Assembly (NCBI GenBank): GCA_027214255.1
Contig: JAPWHL010000009.1
Coordinates: forward strand, 62,001-126,000
Origin: Roseovarius aestuarii
GTDB taxonomy: Bacteria; Pseudomonadota; Alphaproteobacteria; Rhodobacterales; Rhodobacteraceae
DNA: 64,000 nt
Direction of reading: 5' to 3'
Position numbers and translations under genes: made by a program. Shown here one piece after another: positions 55,818-64,000 of this stretch. Within the stretch, counting starts at the first letter, position 1. The number at the start of each line of letters is the position of its first letter. The notes beneath the pieces were generated by a model. It was given only the letters and a program-made list of their open reading frames with translations, was not told the DNA's origin and ran no database searches.

Positions 55818-56207
55818 TTAGCGGCGCAGCAGGTCCAGCAGGCTTGATGACATCTGCCGGGTCTGATCGAACATTTTAAGATTAGCCTCGTAGCTGCGCT
55901 GCGCCTCACGGGCATCGGCGATTTCGATCACCAGATCGACGTTTGATCCGTCATAGGTGCCGGTGTCATCTGCCAGCGGATGAGAGGGATCATAGATTTT
56001 CTTAAGGTCACTTTGATCCAACCGCACCCGACCGGTTTCTACCTGACCGGCGTTGTCACCACCCATCATGGTCTGAAACGCTACTGTTTTACGGCGATAT
56101 CCGGGGGTATCGGTATTCGCGATGTTTTCCGACGTATGCAGTAGCCGCGTTGACTGCGCCTTGAGCCCCGAAGCGGCAATAGACAGAGCATTGGAAAAGT
56201 CATTCAT
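55818..56207 (-). CDS. flgC: Flagellar rod protein FlgC
   Basis: Proximal rod, 129 residues. N-terminus DFSNALSIAASGLKAQSTRLLHTSENIANTDTPG (partial match to the rod signature), middle GSNVDLVIEIADAREAQRSYEAN, ending in helices. Normal length. 21 bp downstream of flgB. Confidence 0.95.
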   Translation of the reverse strand: MNDFSNALSIAASGLKAQSTRLLHTSENIANTDTPGYRRKTVAFQTMMGGDNAGQVETGRVRLDQSDLKKIYDPSHPLADDTGTYDGSNVDLVIEIADAREAQRSYEANLKMFDQTRQMSSSLLDLLRR

Positions 56208-56228
56208 GATGTTAGCTCCTGTATTTGA

Positions 56229-56618
56229 TCAGCGACTGCTCGTTGCAGCGCGTAGGACGGTGAGCGAGGATTTGTAGATCGCGATTGCGCGTTCATGCTG
56301 GCGTTGAACATCGACCGCCTTAAGCATTTCCATTTCTATCGAAACAGAATTTCCATTCGGTTCTCTCAGCGCCTCGTCTTTTTCGCGCACCTGAACGGGA
56401 AAATCCCCAAAGGCGTTGAACAAGTGCCCGGGGCGCGTGGCGCGTTGGGCGAATCCGGCGCCTTGCGCCTGATATGTTTCCTTGAACGGCGCGATATCAC
56501 GCGCGGCGTAGCCCGGCGTATCGGCATTGGCCAAGTTTCGCGCCACTACGGCCTGACGCGTGCTGGCATGTCGGGCCATCGCGTCGGCCATTCGGAAAAT
56601 TTCAAGCTTATCGAACAT
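56229..56618 (-). CDS. flgB: Flagellar rod protein FlgB
   Basis: Proximal rod, 129 residues. The ATG at 56618 gives the standard start MFDKLEIFRMADAMARHAST, followed by RNLANADTPGYAARDI and the C-terminal helix. A longer in-frame extension reaches into the divergent fliI region and is discounted. It leads the leftward rod operon flgB-flgC-fliE-fliQ-flgF-flgG-flgA-flgH-fliL2. Confidence 0.95.
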   Translation of the reverse strand: MFDKLEIFRMADAMARHASTRQAVVARNLANADTPGYAARDIAPFKETYQAQGAGFAQRATRPGHLFNAFGDFPVQVREKDEALREPNGNSVSIEMEMLKAVDVQRQHERAIAIYKSSLTVLRAATSSR

Positions 56619-56703
56619 TACTGGATCTCTCTGCGTCGCCTTCAACCAAGGATTAACCGTGATTCCTTTAGAAATTGTTTTCAGGAAATTATTGGAGAGA
56701 CCG

Positions 56704-58092
56704 ATGGGCACAGAAAAACTGACCTGCCTTGGCGCAGAGATTACTGCGTTAAGCGCTGAACATGTCATTGGTCGCGTTACCGCAGTGTCAGGCGGCACGT
56801 TGCAAATCGGCGGATTGGGCAATGCGGCCCGATTGGGGGATCGCCTGCGTGTGACACGCCGGGACGGTGGCGTTTTGTGGGGTGAGGTGCTTCAGCTAGA
56901 GCAGGGTGGCGTGATGATGTTGCCTGATGATACTGCTGCAGGTGTGTCATTGGGGGATCGGGCCGCGTTGATGGAGGCGAGCGTTATCGCCCCCTCGAAC
57001 CGATGGATCGGGCGGGTGATCGACCCGTTCGGACAGCCGATGGATGGGCGTCCGTTGCTGCGTGGCCCACATGCGCGAGCATTGCGTGCCAATCCCCCCC
57101 CGCCCGCGCAGCGCGCGCCGATGGGGGAGCGGCTGGAGACCGGCATGGCGGCGTTTAACACATTTTTACCTATTGTGCGGGGGCAGCGTATTGGCCTGTT
57201 TGCGGGGGCAGGTGTGGGTAAATCCAGCCTTCTGGCGCATCTGGGACGAAAAATGCAGGCTGATGTGGTGGTCTTTGCCTTGATCGGTGAGCGCGGGCGC
57301 GAGTTGCGTGATTTCATCGACAACGTTCTTGGACCTGAAGGAATGGCGCGTTCTGTCATTGTTGCTGCAACTTCGGATCGGTCGCCGCTGGTGCGGCGAC
57401 GGTGTGCCTGGACGGCCATGGCGGTGGCCGAACATTTTAGGGATCAAGGCAAGGAAGTTCTGTTGTTGGCGGATTCCATTACGCGCTTTGCCGAAGCGCA
57501 CCGCGAAGTAGCGACCGCAGCGGGTGAAATGCCTGCGCTACGCGGCTATCCTGCCTCTACTGCGCATATGATCATGTCGTTGTGTGAACGGGCGGGGCCG
57601 GGCGCATTGGATCAGGGTGCGATCACCGCCGTGTTCAGCGTGCTTGTGGCGGGGGCGGACATGGATGAACCTGTCGCTGACATTCTGCGAGGGGTGCTAG
57701 ATGGTCACGTCGTCATGGATCGTGCCATCGCGGAACGTGGTCGGTATCCGGCGGTCGATCTATTGCGCTCTGTTTCTCGCAGCTTGCCACAGGCTGCGGA
57801 TGAGGCTGAAAATACGTTATTGATGCGCGCACGCATTTTGCTGGGGGCATATGCCCGGTCAGAAACAATGATCCGCGCCGGGCTGTATGCCGAGGGCAGC
57901 GATCCTGAGCTGGATCAGGCAATCCGCGCTTGGCCTGAACTTGACGCCTTCCTTGCCGAGACCGAGAGCGTATCGTCCCAACGAAGTTTTGACCGGCTGT
58001 CGCTGATTTTGCGGCGCGCGGGTGCGAGCCTTGTCGCGCGCGGCGCGGCACCGGATCAACGCAGGCCAGCCCTGGCCGGGCCGTCAGCGTAG
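56704..58092 (+). CDS. fliI: Flagellum-specific ATPase FliI
   Basis: Hexameric ATPase of the export apparatus, 462 residues. P-loop GAGVGKSS near residue 170, the F1-like motif ERGRELRDFID and PASTAHMIMSLCERAGP downstream, all conserved. The ATG at 56704 follows GGAGAG; a GTG at 56658, with AAGGA upstream, would add 15 N-terminal residues and cannot be excluded. It is alone on the plus strand, divergent from flgB across an 85-bp gap. Confidence 0.95.
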   Translation: MGTEKLTCLGAEITALSAEHVIGRVTAVSGGTLQIGGLGNAARLGDRLRVTRRDGGVLWGEVLQLEQGGVMMLPDDTAAGVSLGDRAALMEASVIAPSNRWIGRVIDPFGQPMDGRPLLRGPHARALRANPPPPAQRAPMGERLETGMAAFNTFLPIVRGQRIGLFAGAGVGKSSLLAHLGRKMQADVVVFALIGERGRELRDFIDNVLGPEGMARSVIVAATSDRSPLVRRRCAWTAMAVAEHFRDQGKEVLLLADSITRFAEAHREVATAAGEMPALRGYPASTAHMIMSLCERAGPGALDQGAITAVFSVLVAGADMDEPVADILRGVLDGHVVMDRAIAERGRYPAVDLLRSVSRSLPQAADEAENTLLMRARILLGAYARSETMIRAGLYAEGSDPELDQAIRAWPELDAFLAETESVSSQRSFDRLSLILRRAGASLVARGAAPDQRRPALAGPSA

Positions 58093-58197
58093 GTGCAAAC
58101 AAAGGCGGAGATGATGATGTGTGTGGCGCGGCGCAAGACATCGCGTTAGCGATAGTGGCCAGAAAAGTCAGCGTTTTTGCGCCGGCCCGTTAATACG

Positions 58198-59001
58198 TCA
58201 ATCGAATCGGGATGCATTCTGCAAAAGTGTCAGTGCTACAGACGCACTGGATTGCGCGGTAAAGTTGCTGACTTGATCACGTAGCAAGAACCGTTCGATC
58301 ACTGCGTCCTGAACCTCGGCGTTGGCAAGTGTTGTCAGATCTTTAAGGCCCAACTGCCGGCCTGCACGTTCGGAAAAGACCGCGACCTGTTTGTCGATAT
58401 CAATCTGGGCGAAACTGCTGGGCAAGCCCAGAGCGGTTTCAAACAATTGCCGCAGGCGGGGGTTTCCCATGATCTTCAGCCAACGAACCTCTTCGCTGCC
58501 AGATTGATTGGCAATATCCAGAAAACTGCGTTGTGCATCCATTGCCAGGCGCAGGCTTTCATCCTGATTTCCAACGGCGACTTCGAACTGAACTCGGCGG
58601 AATTGCCCTGTAATTTCAGTACTAAAACCGGGATTGGCCGTACGTCGTCCCGCCGCATTCCCAAAGCCGAAGGCATCTGCGAATGCACGGTAGCGATCAT
58701 CGGCCAGCCGTGTGGCTAACGCGCCCGTTTTTTGTGTGCCTCCTTCCAGAACTTGCTGGATCAAGGCGCGACTATCCAGATCGTCACCCAAACCAAAAGC
58801 ACCCAATGCCACCCGCAGCAACCGGCGGTCCGAGACCAGTTGTTCAGCAGTCTCGACCGAAGCGATGTTTTTTTCAAAATATTCGGTATCGCGGGTGATT
58901 TCGGCGCTATTATCGAACGCGGTCGTCTGTGTTTCCAGCGTGCGGGTCAGAAACTTCCAGCCGACTAAACCACCAATTGGAACAATGGGTTGATAACTCA
59001 T
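58198..59001 (-). CDS. DUF1217 protein of the flagellin operon
   Basis: 267 residues, predicted helical. Matches the DUF1217 pattern known from alphaproteobacterial flagellar clusters (EYFEKNIASVETAEQLVSDRR, then repeated LADDRYRAFADAFGFG and NQSGSEEVRWLKIMGN). No signal peptide or catalytic motif. It starts within the end of flbT (4-bp ATGA overlap), so it is translated with flbT and flaF. Its function is not established; a late role in flagellin or hook-filament assembly would fit. Confidence 0.8.
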   Translation of the reverse strand: MSYQPIVPIGGLVGWKFLTRTLETQTTAFDNSAEITRDTEYFEKNIASVETAEQLVSDRRLLRVALGAFGLGDDLDSRALIQQVLEGGTQKTGALATRLADDRYRAFADAFGFGNAAGRRTANPGFSTEITGQFRRVQFEVAVGNQDESLRLAMDAQRSFLDIANQSGSEEVRWLKIMGNPRLRQLFETALGLPSSFAQIDIDKQVAVFSERAGRQLGLKDLTTLANAEVQDAVIERFLLRDQVSNFTAQSSASVALTLLQNASRFD

Positions 59002-59402
59002 GTGACACCATGCGCCAGCAGGCGTTCTTCGCGCGCCAACAGGGACCTTAGAGATTTGAGGCACTGATAATATTGGCCATCAATAACAGCCTGTGTTGCG
59101 CAACCTAAATGAGTGCGACTGTCCGTGTCGGTCAGAACCTGGCTCAGCTCTTCGATACGGCGCAAGAGAGGAAGGCGGGCTTCGTCTTCGTCCGCGTCGC
59201 CAGACAGGACCAGTTGCGCCGCATAACAGACCCGGCGCACTGGGGTTGTCGCCTCCTCGGGGTGAATAGCATCGCGCAAGCGTAAGATGTTTGCCCCCCG
59301 TGTCACAATTGACAGGCGCGAGCGGCGGTCACCGTTTTCGATCACGGCTCCGTTGATCAGAACACGTTCCTTTGGGGCCAGTTTCAGGACAAGGCCGCTC
59401 AT
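58998..59402 (-). CDS. flbT: Flagellin synthesis regulator FlbT
   Basis: 134 residues. In Caulobacter FlbT binds the flagellin mRNA 5' leader and lowers its stability until the hook is complete. Family features: LVLKLAPKERVLINGAVIENG near residues 3-23 (partial), HPEEATTPVRRVCYAAQLVL. It overlaps flaF and the DUF1217 gene by 4 bp each. Confidence 0.93.
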   Translation of the reverse strand: MSGLVLKLAPKERVLINGAVIENGDRRSRLSIVTRGANILRLRDAIHPEEATTPVRRVCYAAQLVLSGDADEDEARLPLLRRIEELSQVLTDTDSRTHLGCATQAVIDGQYYQCLKSLRSLLAREERLLAHGVT

Positions 59403-59776
59403 GTCTTTGGCCTTTGTGGATGCAGGCCAGCCATGATGGCGGTGTTTATGTCAATCAGGGGGGCAACGGGCGCGTTGTTATGTAAAACATCTCGGCTGTA
59501 AGTTTCGGTGAATTCAGCGAGATACATTATTCGCGCCTTCAGCTCAGCGGGCAAAGGGTTGGCCTTGTCCACGACATCGGTCACCAGAATGATCCAGAGA
59601 CGACGGTTGTCATAGACTGCTGCAGCTAGCTCGGTCATTTCGGTTGATCTGCGCGTGTCGGCGTCTTTTAGACGTCGGGTGATCCGTGCAAAGACGTCAT
59701 ACTCGATGTCGCGGCTGGTTTTTGTCGGCTGCGAGTCGTTTCCATAGGCATTTTGCGCCATGCGTGTCGCGTTCAC
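59399..59776 (-). CDS. flaF: Flagellin synthesis/assembly protein FlaF
   Basis: 125 residues. Works with FlbT and flagellin in alphaproteobacteria. Pattern: AYGNDSQPTKTSRDIEYDVFARITRRL near residues 10-36 (partial), LAAAVYDNRRLWIILVTDV, LPAELKARIMYLAEFT. The GTG at 59776 has AAGGAAG close upstream; an ATG five codons later lacks a site. It follows the flagellin gene after 71 bp and is probably in the same operon. Confidence 0.92.
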   Translation of the reverse strand: MNATRMAQNAYGNDSQPTKTSRDIEYDVFARITRRLKDADTRRSTEMTELAAAVYDNRRLWIILVTDVVDKANPLPAELKARIMYLAEFTETYSRDVLHNNAPVAPLIDINTAIMAGLHPQRPKT

Positions 59777-59817
59777 GTCACTTCCTTTCCGGATAACTTC
59801 TGTTCAAGGCGGAGTGT

Positions 59818-59841
59818 CAGGGGCGCCAGGCGGCGCCCCTG
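59818..59841 (-). repeat. Perfect hairpin just after the flagellin stop
   Basis: CAGGGGCGCC (59818-59827) and GGCGCCCCTG (59832-59841) form a 10-bp perfect stem over AGGC, 6 bp beyond the flagellin stop. No T-tract follows on the minus strand, so it may pause or stabilise the mRNA and allow some read-through to flaF-flbT. Confidence 0.75.
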
Positions 59842-59847
59842 AAAATG

Positions 59848-60690
59848 TTAACCTCTGAACAGTGACAGGATTGCCTGAGGCGCCTGGTTGGCAATGGACA
59901 ACGATTGCGTTGATAGCTGCTGTTGTACCTGCAACGCCTGTAGTCGGGCCGAGGTCGCCTCCATATCGGCATCGACCAGTGAACCGATACCTGATGTCAT
60001 TGCATCAGTCAGTTTTGATACGAAATCGCTCTGTCCTGAGATTCGCGCAGCTGACGCACCTAACTCTGCGGCGCCATTAACGGCCGTCTGGATGTGCGCT
60101 TCGATTGCGGCGACGGAGGTGTCGGCGCTGGCAGCATCGCTGACGTCGATATCAGATAGGTCCAAGTCAGCTTCGAAATCGACGCCTGCCACAGTGATGT
60201 CAGTACGTGTAACAGAGGTGGCACCAACCCGGTTGATCGACGATGTTACCGTAATGTCGGTTGCGCCGTTGCCATCTACGTCTGTGGCCAACAGGTTGGC
60301 CCCGTTAAACTGCGACGCGTTGATGATATCGGTGATCTGACCGGTCATTTCGGTGATCTCGGCCCCGATTTTTGCGTGGTCGACGTTTTCACCGGTGGCC
60401 GCAATGATACGTTCTTTCATGTCTTTCAGGATATCGGTGATTTGTTCCGCGCCAGCCGAGGCAACGGCCACAGTGGATTCACCCAGAGCCAACGATTTTG
60501 AAACCGCTTTAAAGCCGCTTACGTCAGATTCCATCACTTTGGAAATCGCCCAGATGGCCGAGTTATCCTTGGCTTTGCCGATCTCTTTGCCGGTCGAAAT
60601 CATATCTTGCGTTTTGGCCAAGTTTGAATTGACCGATTTCAGGGTTTGCAACGCAACCATCGCGCTGTTGTTTGTCAGAATGCTGGACAT
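59848..60690 (-). CDS. fliC: Flagellin
   Basis: Filament subunit, 280 residues. Conserved N-terminal D0/D1 (LTNNSAMVALQTLKSVN; AKDNSAIWAISKVMESDVSGF) and C-terminal D1/D0 (VDADMEATSARLQALQVQQQLSTQSLSIANQAPQAILSLF, ending in the usual FR). The central variable region (about 140-200) is short and rich in threonine and aspartate, so the filament should be thin-domained and small. It is the only flagellin seen here. Confidence 0.96.
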   Translation of the reverse strand: MSSILTNNSAMVALQTLKSVNSNLAKTQDMISTGKEIGKAKDNSAIWAISKVMESDVSGFKAVSKSLALGESTVAVASAGAEQITDILKDMKERIIAATGENVDHAKIGAEITEMTGQITDIINASQFNGANLLATDVDGNGATDITVTSSINRVGATSVTRTDITVAGVDFEADLDLSDIDVSDAASADTSVAAIEAHIQTAVNGAAELGASAARISGQSDFVSKLTDAMTSGIGSLVDADMEATSARLQALQVQQQLSTQSLSIANQAPQAILSLFRG

Positions 60691-60846
60691 AGCATTTTCC
60701 TTTAGCTTGTAGCGCTTTTGCGCCTGTTACACGTCCCGCTCCCTTCTATGGGGCGGCCTGACCCGTCATTCTGACCAGTGCAACCGACCGGCGGTCTAAG
60801 CTGCGCCATCCTCATTGGATGCACGCAGAACATGGGGGGAGAGGTG

Positions 60847-60861
60847 CTAAAGGAATGCTAA
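60847..60861 (-). promoter_or_regulatory. Degenerate CtrA-like box upstream of flagellin
   Basis: Read on the minus strand: TTAG, seven bases, TTAG (60858-60861 and 60847-60850 on the plus strand as CTAA). Spacing is that of a CtrA site but both halves deviate at the last base. It lies about 157 bp before the flagellin start within a 243-bp gap that holds no gene. Confidence 0.35.
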
Positions 60862-60933
60862 TATAGGTGGGGCTTGTGTCCCGTATTTAAGTAAAATCTG
60901 GCAGGGTGCATGCCGGAATGTTTGCCATTGCGG

Positions 60934-61293
60934 CTATGCCCGCTTTTCGATTTGATGATCGACTTCGCCTGTGATTGATTTTTTCCGCCCGGTTTCATCA
61001 TAGGTTTCCAGAGTGCGACGGATTTTGCGCCAAGCCGCCATGCGCCCGGCGACTTTGCGGATGCCCTGTAAGGCACCATCCAACAGGGCTTGATTGCGGT
61101 CTACCTTGCCTTTTAGCGCTGCCATATCCGTATCTACCTCCGGTTCGGCGGCGTTCAGCGCATCGATCAAGGCGTCTTTGCGTTCAAGTAAACCGGCAAT
61201 CGTTTGCAGGTCACCGTCCAACAATGCCCGCCGTTCGTCTTCAAGCAATGAATCAAGTCGATTTATCAAGGTTTGAGGGTTGTTATTGGTCAT
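60934..61293 (-). CDS. FlgN-like flagellar export chaperone
   Basis: 119 residues, soluble and helical, with a typical FlgN-like opening (INRLDSLLEDERRALLDGDLQTIAGLLERKDALID, residues 10-44, in part). FlgN escorts hook-filament junction proteins. No catalytic motif; the call rests on size, helix pattern and place beside the FlgJ-type gene, whose stop it overlaps by 11 bp. A general coiled-coil protein is the alternative. Confidence 0.65.
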   Translation of the reverse strand: MTNNNPQTLINRLDSLLEDERRALLDGDLQTIAGLLERKDALIDALNAAEPEVDTDMAALKGKVDRNQALLDGALQGIRKVAGRMAAWRKIRRTLETYDETGRKKSITGEVDHQIEKRA

Positions 61294-61570
61294 TATGTTT
61301 CTCCGCTAGGCTTTGATAAAAGGATTCGGCCAGACCGATTCCGCCGGATTGAACCAATTTGTCGGCAAGCGCCTGACGTTGATATGAGGCGAACTGATCC
61401 TCGCCGATGCCTCCTGAAAAACTGGGGCTTTTGCCAATACCGGCTGCTTTCAGCATCTCCACCAGAAAGGATGCCTCTAGCTTTTCTGCGGCTTGCCGGG
61501 GCGACAACGCAGATGTGATGCGGGCATGCGCGGCGCGCTGGGGTGGGGAAACTGGTAAAGGATCGGTCAC
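61283..61570 (-). CDS. flgJ: FlgJ-type rod-binding protein (no muramidase domain)
   Basis: 95 residues, matching only the rod-binding N-terminal domain of FlgJ (AAEKLEASFLVEMLKAAGIGKSPS, then GIGEDQFASYQRQALADKLV). The enteric C-terminal muramidase is absent, and a separate transglycosylase gene (46868-47653) may supply that activity. The GTG at 61570 is chosen because GAGG lies seven bases upstream. The long upstream open frame is a shadow. FlgN-like gene overlaps its end. Confidence 0.85.
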   Translation of the reverse strand: MTDPLPVSPPQRAAHARITSALSPRQAAEKLEASFLVEMLKAAGIGKSPSFSGGIGEDQFASYQRQALADKLVQSGGIGLAESFYQSLAEKHNDQ

Positions 61571-61683
61571 GGGAATACCTCGAATTGAAAACACTCGGAT
61601 GTACTTGAACGCAAACCGGTAAAGAAGCGGTAACCAGAATTTGCAATGATGCTGCCTCAAAGACTGAATCTCTGGAGGCAAAT

Positions 61684-63492
61684 ATGCTAGGCTCATTGAC
61701 CGTTCATACCTCTGGCGCGCAGACTGCAAGTATCGCCGCCCCCGGTTCTGACAAAGAGTTGGGCACAACAGATTCGGGATCTGATCGCGATCAGCGCCAT
61801 GGTGACGATATGTTAGGTTTGCAGACCTTTCAGGCGATTTTTCGCGGCAAAGAATCAAAGACGCACGAACTGCAACAAATGGACGCTGACCTAATGCCAG
61901 TTTCCAGAGATTTGCCTTCGTCTGAAGCTGGGTTAACACAAACTGAGGCTGCAGCTGGGGACAATGATCCGATGCCTCTGATTGAGGCACGTCAGGTTTC
62001 GCTCGTCTCTGACACAGCGTCAGGGACAACAACTTTGCGAGCAAACACACCACCCGTCGCTTTCGCAACAGGGATTGAAGCCGACGGGGGGGATTTTTCG
62101 AACAGCAAAGCGTCGACGCAGGACCAAACGATCCGAGAACAGATTGTAAGGAAATCTCAGTTTTATAGAATTGAAATCGGCATGCCGGGGGTAAAACCAT
62201 CGTCGGACTCGCCACTGGGGAATGCAACAAGCGCAATCGCTGGCCAAGATGTCGGTGGGTTGCCCAGAACGGAGGCTTTTCGATCAGCGGCGGTGCAGCA
62301 GGCGTTGACAGAGGCTGCGATGCCCTCAAACCTACGTGGCGATCCTTTGTTAGCAGAGGTCGAGGACGGTTTTGTTAGACCCAAAGAAAACCTCTCGCTG
62401 GTCAAGCGAGCGCTTGAAGCAGGCGCAAGCGTGAATACGCCTGCGGGTCGTGATGTCGTGATGCTCTCTGACACCGGCCGTTTAAATGATCAGCCGGGCA
62501 GAGCCCAGCAGGCCTCCTCCGGTGGAGAAGTGAGGCCGGATGCCAACCTGCGCCGTGACCAACAATGGGGGAGCGATAGCCCTCCTGCACCAAGGTTGCA
62601 GCCGGGGATGGCCGCCACCGGTCAAGCTTTTGCGCCTATCACTTCGGATCGGGCACCGCCGAATGACCAAAGCAGCCAACCGGCGCCCGACACGGTGGGG
62701 GTGAGACAGGCAAGCGGGCCGGAAATCGCCGCCACCAAACCTAATTTTATCACTGCACAGTCAGATGTTCCCAGCCATAGACAGACCTCCCGGAAGGCTG
62801 CCGCCCAAGGGGGCCAAAATGATGCGTCTATGTCGGTTGCCTCGAAGGTGCGTGACACGGCTGTTGATGCCAATGTACATGCGCAGACGCGACAACCAAA
62901 CGCCACATCGGGGCAAGCATCAGCGCCACCCGTCTGGGCTGCGTTGATTGTGGAGGAGGGCGGCGCCCCCTCGGAGTCTACTGACAGAACGGGCTTCTCA
63001 CTGTCCGGTGATACGCGGCTTGCCACTGGGCTTAATGATATCCGGGGTGGAGGATTGCAGGCGGCTCAAAGCAATTCCACCCAGACTGCCCGGCACATAG
63101 CAGTTCAAATATCTGAGGCGATCGCGCAGCGGGGTGATCGGCCAATCGAGCTTACGTTGAATCCGGTTGAACTGGGCCGGGTTCGAATCTCACTTTCAGG
63201 CGCTGATGGCATGATGACTGTCAATGTGCTGGCTGACCGCCCCGAGACGCTGGATCTGATGCGTCGCCACATTGAAACGTTGGCGCAGGAATTTCGGAGC
63301 ATCGGATATGATGAAACCGGGTTCAACTTCACCACAGGATCGGGCGACGGTGCCGACACTGGCGCGCGCGGCAAGGGCAAGCACGATGTGCCGGGCGGTT
63401 TTCCCGACACGGGGGATGGCCCTGCCGCACCCGCAGGTCCGGTGGCCGAAGCCAAGATCGGGCCGACTGACAGACTTGATATTCGTCTTTGA
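61684..63492 (+). CDS. fliK: Flagellar hook-length control protein FliK
   Basis: 602 residues. The first 470 are low-complexity, rich in Ala, Ser, Thr, Gly and Gln, with no fold visible, as usual for hook-length rulers. The C-terminal domain (about 490-580) matches the FliK/Flg_hook domain (ISEAIAQRGDRPIELTLNPVELGRVRISL, in part, and VNVLADRPETLDLMRRHIETL). GGAGG lies just upstream of the ATG. It is 14 bp before flgD. Confidence 0.92.
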   Translation: MLGSLTVHTSGAQTASIAAPGSDKELGTTDSGSDRDQRHGDDMLGLQTFQAIFRGKESKTHELQQMDADLMPVSRDLPSSEAGLTQTEAAAGDNDPMPLIEARQVSLVSDTASGTTTLRANTPPVAFATGIEADGGDFSNSKASTQDQTIREQIVRKSQFYRIEIGMPGVKPSSDSPLGNATSAIAGQDVGGLPRTEAFRSAAVQQALTEAAMPSNLRGDPLLAEVEDGFVRPKENLSLVKRALEAGASVNTPAGRDVVMLSDTGRLNDQPGRAQQASSGGEVRPDANLRRDQQWGSDSPPAPRLQPGMAATGQAFAPITSDRAPPNDQSSQPAPDTVGVRQASGPEIAATKPNFITAQSDVPSHRQTSRKAAAQGGQNDASMSVASKVRDTAVDANVHAQTRQPNATSGQASAPPVWAALIVEEGGAPSESTDRTGFSLSGDTRLATGLNDIRGGGLQAAQSNSTQTARHIAVQISEAIAQRGDRPIELTLNPVELGRVRISLSGADGMMTVNVLADRPETLDLMRRHIETLAQEFRSIGYDETGFNFTTGSGDGADTGARGKGKHDVPGGFPDTGDGPAAPAGPVAEAKIGPTDRLDIRL

Positions 63493-63506
63493 GAAGGAGC
63501 CTGAAG

Positions 63507-64000
63507 ATGGACGTTACCGCGACGCAGACAAGCAGTGCATTTGGCGCAACGGTGGGCCCAAAAGCCGCCGCCACTGATTCTGCGACCAAACTGGCCTCGG
63601 ATTTTGAGACATTTCTGAAAATGCTGACAGCGCAGATGAAAAATCAAGACCCTCTGAACCCGGTCGATTCGTCCGAGTTCTCCTCGCAACTGGCTGCGTT
63701 TTCTTCGGTGGAACAACAGGTGCGCACGAATGATTTATTGATCGGGCTGGGCGATCAATTGAGTGTTCTAGGAATGGGGCAGTTACAGGGATGGGTCGGG
63801 ATGACGGCGCGCGCAGATATGCCAGTCAGCTTTGCGGGTGAACCTGTCCCAATCAACATACCCTCCCATGCTGGGGCGGATCTGGCGTATCTGGTGGTGC
63901 GAGATTTGCGCGGCGGCATCGTGTATCAACAAGAGGTGGCGACTGAGGGCGGAAACCTTGACTGGGATGGTCGGGATGAGGCCGGCGCTAAACTTGCAGA
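63507..64000 (+). CDS. flgD: Flagellar hook assembly protein FlgD (partial, cut by window edge)
   Basis: Hook cap, 5' part only (about 164 residues seen). N-terminal FlgD motif FLKMLTAQMKNQDPLNPVDSSEFSSQLAAFSSVEQQVR near residues 38-75 (in part) is diagnostic; a beta domain follows with VVRDLRGGIVYQQ near residue 131. AAGGAG at 63494-63499 supports the ATG at 63507. The reading frame is open to position 64000. Confidence 0.95.
   Translation, partial: MDVTATQTSSAFGATVGPKAAATDSATKLASDFETFLKMLTAQMKNQDPLNPVDSSEFSSQLAAFSSVEQQVRTNDLLIGLGDQLSVLGMGQLQGWVGMTARADMPVSFAGEPVPINIPSHAGADLAYLVVRDLRGGIVYQQEVATEGGNLDWDGRDEAGAKLA

Noticed and set aside
56648-56675. TTAACC...TTAG in the flgB/fliI gap as a CtrA box
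   Set aside because: The halves are 11 bases apart instead of seven, so the match to the CtrA consensus fails.
61619-61633. GTAA-N7-GTAA between the FlgJ-type gene and fliK
   Set aside because: Right spacing, but both halves mismatch the CtrA consensus at a key base; too weak to call.
61283-62329. Long minus-strand frame (348 codons) ending in the FlgJ domain
   Set aside because: Only the last 95 codons match a protein family, and the upstream part covers fliK in antisense. A GTG with a good ribosome site at 61570 explains the real gene.

Overview
The window reads as a chromosome segment of a marine alphaproteobacterium of the family Rhodobacteraceae (Roseobacter group). The evidence is the gene content and order: a one-piece flagellar cluster with flbT/flaF and very short FliN and FlgA, a CtrA-like box between fliF and fliL, an ArsJ-type arsenic operon, long-form PstC/PstA, and dense ATGA start/stop overlaps. 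I see no phage, insertion sequence, CRISPR array, tRNA or rRNA. Genus or species cannot be named from sequence alone.

Layout. (1) 1-7000: a phosphate operon, pstS-pstC-pstA-pstB-phoU-phoB, behind a Pho box, ending in a second PhoB-like protein whose receiver domain is degenerate. (2) 7105-11710: an arsenic operon on the same strand: an ArsR-ArsC fusion, an arsenical GAPDH, ArsJ, a second ArsR and ACR3. Pst also admits arsenate, so importer and detoxification are neighbours. (3) 11830-26871, minus strand: the conserved translation/RNA block rbfA...truB...rpsO...pnp, interrupted twice. A gamma-glutamyltransferase, peptide ABC transporter and IclR unit (about 8 kb) lies between rpsO and pnp. A calcium-binding RTX-repeat protein and a DUF1643 protein lie between truB and rpsO, and a phosphodiester glycosidase-like protein lies between rbfA and truB. 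(4) 26970-38600: dapB, an RND efflux pump with its adaptor, a fused 5-oxoprolinase, an alpha/beta hydrolase and a CPA1 Na+/H+ antiporter. (5) 38615-64000: the flagellar cluster, still open at the right edge inside flgD.

How the genes work together. Phosphate starvation should induce Pst through PhoB. Arsenate entering by Pst can be reduced by ArsC and exported as arsenite by ACR3, or turned into 1-arseno-3-phosphoglycerate by GAPDH and exported by ArsJ. The ggt/dpp/IclR unit probably imports and splits gamma-glutamyl peptides. The separate 5-oxoprolinase could recover glutamate from pyroglutamate. The flagellar region encodes the export gate (FlhA, FlhB, FliP, FliQ, FliR), ATPase (FliI, a FliH-like protein and a possible FliJ analogue), MS ring (FliF), a switch protein (FliN), rod parts (FlgB, FlgC, FlgF, FlgG, FliE), the L-ring (FlgH), stator MotA, flagellin with FlaF/FlbT, and hook-assembly proteins (FliK, FlgD). 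It also holds several conserved-looking proteins of unknown role, which are the best candidates for new biology: a ~750-residue periplasmic repeat protein after motA, a small membrane-anchored protein after fliL, a second FliL-like protein, the FliJ-like coiled coil after flhB, and a DUF1217 protein translationally coupled to flbT.

Limits: all calls come from reading the sequence. No database search or structure prediction was run, and starts were chosen by ribosome-binding sites and family length.
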